From: Multifurca ochricompacta
Taxonomy: Eukaryota > Basidiomycota > Agaricomycetes > Russulales > Russulaceae
Direction of reading: 5' to 3'
DNA length: 64,000 nt
NCBI GenBank assembly: GCA_022496185.1
Contig: WTXG01000080.1
Coordinates: forward strand, 1 to 64,000
Below the pieces are notes generated by a model. It did no database searches, was not told the origin of the DNA, and was given only the letters and a program-made list of their open reading frames with translations. Positions 55,301 through 64,000 of the stretch are shown in pieces (position 1 is the first letter of the stretch; every line of letters begins with the position of its first letter). A program made the position numbers and the translations under genes.

Positions 55301-57105
55301 GAATCCGTGCTGCGTGATGGACGGAGCCGTGATGACGTGCGAGACGCTGCAGACGGTGGCGGGTCCAAGAGCGTGGCGGAACGAATGGACCTACGGGGTG
55401 GGGCACGCCAGCGCCGCAGACTTGAGCTTCCGCTCGCGGTCCATACTAGCGTGTCGTCGAGCGCGACTAACTTGGTGACGCCATCAGCAGGCGACGCGAC
55501 GTCTTGGCAAACGAGCACGCATTCCCCTTCGGACATGTCTGCACAACCCTCGACGTCGACCTTTGCGACAAAGCCCGACTTATCCCCCGAGTAGAAAATT
55601 TCGAGGGATGGATGGGAGGAGTAGAGTGCCCAAACTGAGTCTGTGTGGTGCGTAAAGGTGTGCAGGCAGCGCTGCGAGGTGAGGGACCAAAGCTTAATCG
55701 AGGCTGTACCATCATGAGCAAACCGTTGCAAGATGGGGTAATACGACTTACCATCAGCCGAGGCGGTGAGTAGCTGTTAAGAGAGAAGGGGGGGGAAGGA
55801 GGAATGAGCGCTAGATGAGGAAGGAAATATCCACAACATACGGATCTTGAATCTTCCGATACAAGAATCGCGCGAATATTGTCCGTGTGTCCGACAAGCT
55901 TTCCGATGCGTTTCCCAGCGCGGGGGTCCCACATACGGATGACCCGCTCTGGTCCCCCTGAGACAATCATCTGGCCGCATGGGTCAACCGCGAGCGCATA
56001 TATTGACGCTTTAGCGCCGGAAGATTCCGGGGGTGCGAGGGTGGTAATAGGCGGTGCAGTTTGCACCTGCGAAGCGCGGGAAAGATCCCAAAGCCTGATG
56101 GTGCGGTCAAAGGACCCGGATGCGACCCAGCCTTGCTCGCGACTGAAGCACGATTATGAATAAAGTGCAGGAAGATCGAATTCAGCAAAAAGGGTTACCT
56201 GTAGGCGAGACATCGAACATAGTCAGCGTGGGTGCCAACAGTGACGGGGTCAGATGATGGTGATGAATGCGGGTTCCAGGCTTTGACGGTACCGTCTGAC
56301 GAGGCGGAGACTACTGCTCAATGACAAGCAAGTGAGTAAGAAAGAAGCTTCGCAACATGCAAAAAGGGGGGGGGGGAGGGGGGGAAAACACAGACGCGTC
56401 TGGTTCTGGTTGCATAAGAGAATGTCATTGACCCAGTCTGAGTGTATTTGAACGGCCTGACGGAATGTCGAGGGCTAAGATGCAAAAAGGTCAATCAAAA
56501 CTGTAAGGGTCGGGAGCATTTGTGTGACACACACCCGGCCAGGACGAAGAGCATCTGCATCTGGTACCCACTGATGTTCGAATGGGGTGGACCCACTGGA
56601 GACTGTAGCACTGCTGGGCCTGCGTCGCTTAGCGCTTCCCTTGACATCACCGAGGATATCGCCATCGCTGCGCTGGTCCTTGTCTTCGTCGAGGGTCTCG
56701 TCAATAACGTCGTCGCTCCAGCCGGTGATGAGTTCCCAGTGGGAGCTACTGCGATGCGGACTGTCTGTCTTGAAAGTGCGTCGCTTCATTGGAATGTTGA
56801 GATCCCATGCGATGACGAGGCCATCGCGACCACCTGTGTAGAGGATACCTTCTGGGAGGGACGACTGAGGAGTTGAGTGGTCGTGTCGAGTGCAAGGGAT
56901 GAGACGCCAAGACGGTGGCGAGGATAATTGTTTCGATGATTGGGGAGTCGACATTTGGATGCTGAACGGAACGGGGAGCAAGATGGGATTGACTGAACCA
57001 TGTCTATCGAAACCAAGTGGGGGAGGAGTAGATGAGGAACGGGTTTGTGGAAGGGGGGAAAGGAATGACATAAGAAACACGTCGACGGGGCGGTAAAGGC
57101 GCCAT
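52352..57105 (-). CDS. WDR48/UAF1-like WD40 protein with DUF3337 C-terminus (frame broken)
   Basis: Leftward gene; the ATG at 57105 begins [16 protein letters not shown]40 blades follow: [62 protein letters not shown], [58 protein letters not shown] long Ser/Pro/Gly linker precedes the DUF3337 region ([60 protein letters not shown]), the SUMO-like C-terminal domain of WDR48. In animals and yeast relatives (Bun107) activate ubiquitin proteases of the USP1/USP12/46 type. The frame slips near 57055 (C run) and 56862 (G run). An ACC repeat adds a polythreonine tail before the stop. Confidence 0.85.
52373..52434. repeat. (GGT/ACC)n trinucleotide repeat
   Basis: Nearly uninterrupted GGT units on the + strand; on the coding (-) strand they read ACC and encode a run of Thr at the very end of the WDR48-like frame. 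Confidence 0.92.
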
Positions 57106-57584
57106 CAAACACGGTCACCGTCGGCTCAGACTCTAATCTGAATCAGAATTAGAATTAAGAATTTAGTTTAGGAAAAGCTGAACGCCGCACGATGTTCGAT
57201 TGACCTTGAACTTCATTCAATGTTCGGTTAAACCAGGTTAAACAGAGAAGAACAGCAACAACGAAAGCAACGAGCAACCACCAAAGTCTTACGGTTTAAC
57301 CGGTCCGGTTACCGACACTTAGAGTCACTTGAGTCACTCTTGTCACTTTTATCACACACACCATACAGCTTCAGCTAGTTACACACTACACACTTACGCT
57401 TATCTACACTACATTCACTTTCTACTTTCTACATTCTACTTTTCGACTTTCGTAGCTCTACGAATGCTGAGTTTCCACATAGAGATAGCGGCGGCAGAAC
57501 AAATGAATCGAATCGATGAATCAGTCAATCAGTCAATCAATCATCATCCATCAATCAATCCATCCATCCATCATCAATCAATCC

Positions 57585-57617
<33 letters not shown>

Positions 57618-57634
57618 CTAATTCAATCCATCAA
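57106..57634. other. Intergenic with ATCA/ATCC tetranucleotide repeat
   Basis: Holds the WDR48-like promoter and the MET22 3' flank. Positions about 57519-57613 are a mixed (ATCA)n/(ATCC)n microsatellite. A frame through it gives a spurious SINQSINQ peptide. Confidence 0.6.
57519..57613. repeat. (ATCA)n/(ATCC)n microsatellite
   Basis: Tandem tetranucleotides with a longer pure TCAA tract at about 57587-57613; lies just beyond the MET22 stop codon. Confidence 0.92.
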
Positions 57635-58557
57635 TCATCTCAGCCAAAAGTTGGGTACAGTACGTACCGCGGTTCCCTCACCTTCTGCTTCCCCCTCAGT
57701 TTCTGCCAAAACGGCCTGAATAGCTTCTATCACCTGCGCATGGACCTCCTTCCTCGCCGCAACGACCCCAAAATTTTCACCGAGCGTGCGCCCAAGGCCA
57801 AAGTCGAGTGGGCGACCGCGAGAATCAGAGATGACCCCACCGGCCTCTTCAACGAGGAGCGAACCGGGTGCGTGATCCTGTTTCATATTGTAACGAGGGT
57901 GTTGGGTAGGTCAGTTTGTTTCAATTGCTTGCGCGCATCTGCGCGCACAAGAATTAAGGACAAACGCACCCATATCTTCTCCTGGTAACCTCCATTGCCA
58001 CCTTTACCACCTCCAGCGACAGGCAAACGCAAGTAGACGCCGCCACCTCCGTCACCACGCACGAGCGCAGCGTACTTGGCCTGCGAATCCATGCGCACGG
58101 GCGCACCGCGGACGCCAATACGTGCAGCAACGCGCGCGTTGGTATCCAGCGCAGCATGCGCTTTTTCGACAGATTCGAGGAAGGAGAGGTCGTGTAGAGC
58201 CAGATGAGGCATATTAACCCGCACCTGCGTACTCAGTGCGCTGGGCGAGAGAGGGAGCTGACGTGCGCCATGTCCACGCACGGCGATGAATAGTGCACCC
58301 TTGTTATCGCCACCAGAATCATTTGTGATCTGGCTGGAGGTGGACTGGGAGGAAAAGAGGTTGAAGATGGGGGGATGAACGGGAGATTCGGACACCCTAT
58401 GACACCCAACTCAACCCGCGCGTCGACCAGAAGCGCGAGACAGACAGCGTACTGCCCGCCGCGCAAAAACCCCTTCGTCCCGTCGATCGGGTCAAGTGTC
58501 CACATGCCTGGATGAATACAAAACAACACACAACACACAAAGAGATAGACGGACGGA

Positions 58558-58590
<33 letters not shown>

Positions 58591-59335
58591 TGCATAGTTG
58601 ACACACGAATGGAACCAAAGCAAAGCAACAAGCAGCGCGGGCAGATTCCAAACAAAAAGATCAGCCTAGTCAGTGAAAGTGAAAGTGAAAGTGAAAGGGA
58701 GAGGGAGGGAGGGGGGAATGTGTGTAGAGACAGACGAACGCACGTCCCAACCGTCCACCGGCATAATTCCCCCTATCAATCGCCTTCAAAAGCGCCTCGG
58801 CGCCCCACCGGCGCCCAAGGCCCCATTCTGGACGCTCGCCACTACCACCAACGACGACTTCATCCTCATCTACACCACGAGGGAAAAAAAGGGGGGGTTG
58901 CACCAGGATTTCATCCGCGAGTTCGACTACGCGCGAGCGGAGCAACTCGCTCTCCTTTGTTGGGGCACGCAAATCCGCCGAATCTTCCTCGCCTATGATG
59001 GGATCGTCCGGAAATGCGTGCGAGAGGATGGTGTTGATGACTGCCTGCGCGGAAAAGTCGGCCACTACAAGAGAGCCAAAGATAAATAAATAAAAAAACA
59101 AGCGTCATCCCGCTGTTGCACCACAAGTACTGTACTCGTCATGGGTGCGGAAGGGGGGGAGGGGGGTATCACATGTGAATGATTGTTGTTAAAGCGCACC
59201 GGTTACGGGGCTCTTGTCACCTTTGACGAGCGTCTCACCCGCGACGAGCTTGTTAAAGACAGTTGTGGTAAGTGCGCACGCACGACGCACGGCGGCGATG
59301 GCGACTTGTTGTTCGAGGGAAAAGGGCACGGGCAT
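57635..59335 (-). CDS. MET22: 3'(2'),5'-bisphosphate nucleotidase
   Basis: Li+/Na+-sensitive phosphatase that removes the 3'-phosphate from PAP/PAPS in sulfate assimilation. Seen: start MPVPFSLEQQVAIAAVRRAC, GDKSPVTVADFSAQAVI, GEEDSADLR (metal-binding Glu-Glu), MWTLDPIDGTKGFLRGGQYA (DPIDGT), GNxx-like PNLP segment, SQAKYAALVRGDGG, YLRLPV, and WDHAPGSLLVEEAGGVISDS with the last metal-binding Asp, then LDFGLGRTL. Metal ligands are intact. The frame changes at about 58380, between GCPNLP and HPPIFNLF, where CCGGTT appears read as CCGTT. Intron 2 carries a (CAGA)n repeat at 58559-58588. It ends in VRTVPNFWLR. Confidence 0.9.
58559..58588. repeat. (CAGA)n microsatellite in a MET22 intron
   Basis: Seven or eight tandem CAGA units inside the intron preceding the DPIDGT exon. 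Confidence 0.9.
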
Positions 59336-59813
59336 TGTGATGTGGTGGTAGATGAAAGATGGTAAATGAATGGAAGATGGGGGGAAAGAAGGTGGAATGC
59401 ATATCCATATCATATATATCACATGACCGACTTTGAATGATCACGGGTCCACAACGCGTCGCGCCCTCAACTATTAAGTAAATACAATAATGCGCTCACC
59501 TCCAAACACCCCCCCCCTCTTCCCTTGTAAAAGAGACACAGACCGGACATGACGGACTTTGGGTACAAACCCACAGCACGATCTCAGGGAGTGAAAACAT
59601 AGGAAAAGACATGGAAAACAGAAAAGTAAGGAAGAGTAGGGGAAAAGAAGAAAAGAAAAACAGAGCAGGTTGCTTGTTATTGAACAATTGCATGAGTAAT
59701 GTTGCCAGGGCCATGGTGGGTAAGGTAACACAAATGCGAACTACGGTGCGAAAAGGGAGAGGTGCATGACAGAAGGTAGGGGAGAAACGAGTGGGAGAAC
59801 ATATGGGTAACAT
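59336..59813. other. Intergenic between CDK and MET22
   Basis: 478 bp with the MET22 promoter and the kinase 3' flank. A CATATCATATATATCACATGA stretch at about 59405. No supported gene. Confidence 0.45.
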
Positions 59814-61592
<1,779 letters not shown>

Positions 61593-62226
61593 CAGAAAAA
61601 AGCCCAGGCAAAAAAACAAACAAACAAAAAAAAGGATGGAAGAGATGGATGTATACGCACCGGTCCATTTATTTATATATCGACAGGGAATCAGAGAAGT
61701 TGCGTGGGGGATTGCGGGTTTGTCAAGTAGTAACGCGTTTGAGCGTGCGTGCTAGTCAGTGTACAGTGGTAGAAGGTGGTTGAAGAGAAAGCAGGTTGTG
61801 AGGGCCCCAAGGCAAAAACCAAGTTGTGCGTGAGTGTGGAAGTGGCCAGAAGTAGAAGGTCACGCGAGGCGTCCTCACACAAGAAGTGCTTCGAATTGTG
61901 TCGTGGTTGCTACCAAGCTTTGATTATCTTTGACACTAGAAACCAATGCTTTTAAGATTAATCCTTGGGAAGGGGAGGGAAGGGAATGGGGGGTGGCGTT
62001 AAAAGGCAGAGGGGAAAGACTAGGGGAGAGAAGGGGGAGATATGACAATGAAAGTTTATATATATATTATTATATTATATTTGAAGGAGGAGGAGTGGGC
62101 CCCGGGGGAGGACGATGTAGTTTTCTTTGATTACATAAGCCATCTGAGATCATTTAGTTTTGGTTTGGCCATCCCGTCCGTCCAATCCATCATCAAGTCA
62201 ACCTGGATCGACCGCCCGCTTTGTTG

Positions 62227-62263
<37 letters not shown>

Positions 62264-63465
62264 TAGATGATAATAATAGTGGGGGAGGAGGGGAGCAAAG
62301 GGGGGCCGACAGCGGGTTCTGGATCTTAAGTGGCAGAATTTTCGAAGAGCGATGACGACTCCCCCTTTGACGGCGTCCATAGCTCGCTCGCTCGCTCTTA
62401 ATCCGTTTCGGATCCGGTGCTAATATCCGCGCATCATTAATGTACGTGCGTATAATGTACGTGTATATGTATATATGTAAATCCATGTACTCCATCCATA
62501 AATCATACTCTCATCTTTTTCGATTTGCGTTCCCATCCTCGGAGCGCTTGACGTGCACATAAGGTAAAAGCCAAGGCAAAATGTATATATATATATACAT
62601 TTCTTATGTTCTTCTCCCGTCTCCGCAAGCGGGAAAAAAAGGGAAGGGCAAGTGGAACGTCGAACGGACAATGAGAGTGAGGTAGCGAACGCCATTCATT
62701 CTGAGGTGACAGGTGCTGAGAAATAGTGGTTCCATGTTTATAGGGTAGAGCACTTTGAGCAGCCCTGAACACACGCGGTTGGCGCGCGCGTATTATGACG
62801 GTATAATCCTGATCTCAGTCGTTATGCGTTATGCTGCGCGATCGACTGGGGCACGGCGAGTGCCAAGGTGCCAGCAAATCCCGGCACTTCAAAATTTGCC
62901 TAACATTCAAGCGGAGTAATAATCCCATTGTTTTCGGGCTGGCCGAGGAGGCTAGTCCCCAAGAGGTTTAAAGGCCCAGGAAAAGATTGGCTTCAATCTG
63001 CAGTCCTAGCCTACCCGTGGGTGAGGGGATTGACCTAGACGCCAGCGCGCGGAAGACATCGGCTTCTGATCGTTGCGATTGCAATAAACCTACACGAGAC
63101 ACAAAACCCCACGCCAACACCACGTTAGGTCGCGTTGCCTTTTTAATACTTAGTCACGGCGCTCTTGCACATGCTTCATGCAGGACGCGGCCACGTCGTA
63201 TCTTGGTCCTCTCTCCGCCGCGCCTGAGTCAGGTCAATGTACTGCCCCGGCCATGGTCTTCACCTGTCATGCTGGATTAGTACGGCCTCCAACGGGGTGT
63301 GGAACAGTTCCCAAAAATCGAAAAAGAAACCGCATTAACTCATGTGAGTTGGTACCACCACCACCTCCGTCCCCTCGCTAATTATGAATGAAATTCCAAG
63401 CGCGCAACGACGTGATTAGATCAGCAATCTGACAGAAGGGTGCCAAAAAGGTATAACCCGTACAG
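61593..63465. other. Long intergenic region with microsatellites
   Basis: 1.9 kb. Contains (TAA)n at 62228-62262, TATA-type runs at 62058-62080 and 62583-62597, and purine-rich G tracts. No supported gene; small frames at 62987-63280 and elsewhere lack any recognisable domain. Confidence 0.55.
62228..62262. repeat. (TAA)n microsatellite
   Basis: About eleven perfect ATA/TAA units upstream of the kinase gene. Confidence 0.93.
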
Positions 63466-64000
63466 TCAGGCCACCTCGACCCCTGTCGTACAACCTGCCG
63501 CCGGAGATTCCTGTGGAACACTCCGCCTGACATACGGAACGCAAACGGAAAAACAAGATGGACTCGAGGAGGGTATGATGAACGCACTCCTATCGATGAT
63601 ATTCGATTCGCCCCCATCATCCTCATCCTCCTCTTCTTCATTGGGGTTCCACCGGTCTCGCGCTGTGAATGTGTGGTTTGCACGGTCTACCGCTAGGTCG
63701 GCGAGCATCCTCGCAGTCGAGTCTTCTTTTTGTTTCTGTAGCGTCGCATCGCGCTGTGCACGCATCCGCACAAGTTCAGGGAGATACTCCCTACGTGCAA
63801 ATGCCAGAGTTGGTCACTCGTGAAGAGTTGAAAAAAAGGTGAGGACACGGACTTTTCGTATTCGTCACGCGAGGCCTCTACGGCTTCGAAAAAGTCGGAG
63901 ACACCGTCACCCGTCATGCTGGACACGCCTACTGACTGCGAAAATGAAAACCGGCGGTGAATGCGGTTCGGTAAAGACAAACTTTGAGATGCTTGTAGAA
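63466..64000 (-). CDS. NPA3: GPN-loop GTPase 1 (GPN1/Npa3), 3' part
   Basis: Cut by the right window edge; only the C-terminal third is visible. The edge exon reads FYKHLK, then after an intron SVGVSSMTGDGVSDFFEAVE (the GPN1 'VGVSAxxGxG' block that closes the GTPase fold), SRDEYEKEYLPELVRMRAQ, a charged helix (QKQKEDSTARMLADL), and an acidic tail WNPNEEEEDEDD. GPN1 is a GTPase needed for nuclear import and assembly of RNA polymerase II. The reading frame ends at 63466, but the last 30 residues after the acidic tail (FIIPSSSPSCFSV...) do not resemble the family, so an unseen splice may give a different end. Confidence 0.82.

Noticed and set aside
57329..57988. 219-codon frame giving SINQSINQ repeats
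   Set aside because: It is a translation of the ATCA/ATCC microsatellite and of the antisense of MET22; no independent support.

Overview
The window is nuclear DNA of a filamentous basidiomycete, most likely an agaricomycete (mushroom or wood-decay fungus). The support is compact protein genes with many 45-90 bp GT-AG introns, very small exons, short intergenic gaps on both strands, lineage markers (a GT69 CAP59-type mannosyltransferase, an agaricomycete-style F-box protein, a DUF6533 seven-helix protein), and a fungal Tc1/mariner element nested in LTR-like sequence. No rRNA, tRNA or CRISPR array was found. Gene models were built by hand-splicing and checked for phase closure; splice sites should be right to within a base or two where exon sums are quoted.

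Layout: 1-3150 is transposon-derived, with a 1.6 kb palindromic (fold-back) Tc1 derivative. 3.2-19 kb holds a GT69 mannosyltransferase (-), ornithine carbamoyltransferase (+), glycogen synthase (+), C-4 methylsterol oxidase ERG25 (+), cytosolic tyrosyl-tRNA synthetase (-), mitochondrial FtsJ-type rRNA methyltransferase MRM2 (-), a TFIIIC tau55-like subunit (+) and an F-box protein (+). 19.8-34 kb holds a KDM4-like JmjN/JmjC demethylase (-), a single-pass membrane protein (+), proteasome beta subunit PRE4 (-), a short-chain dehydrogenase (-), a 115 bp MITE and a Myb/SANT-like hypothetical (-). 34.5-46.7 kb holds the DEAH helicase PRP43 (+), 3-ketoacyl-CoA reductase IFA38 (-), a septin (-), a long disordered hypothetical (-) and a DUF6533 membrane protein (-). 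49-64 kb holds an AzgA purine permease (+), a WDR48-like WD40 protein (-), 3'(2'),5'-bisphosphate nucleotidase MET22 (-), the PSTAIRE cyclin-dependent kinase (-) and the 3' part of the GPN-loop GTPase GPN1/NPA3 (-, cut by the window edge).

These are mostly housekeeping genes with no operon-like pathway cluster. Two divergent pairs (mannosyltransferase/OTC and MRM2/TFIIIC) share short intergenic regions.

Two patterns stand out. First, the palindromic Tc1 copy at 375-1996 would fold into a hairpin of about 785 bp if transcribed, resembling inverted-duplicate transposon loci that trigger RNA silencing. Second, many otherwise conserved genes are broken by single-base losses, almost all in G or C runs of the coding strand, while other genes are perfectly intact. 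This looks like homopolymer under-calling in the assembly rather than pseudogenes, so broken frames here should be read with caution.
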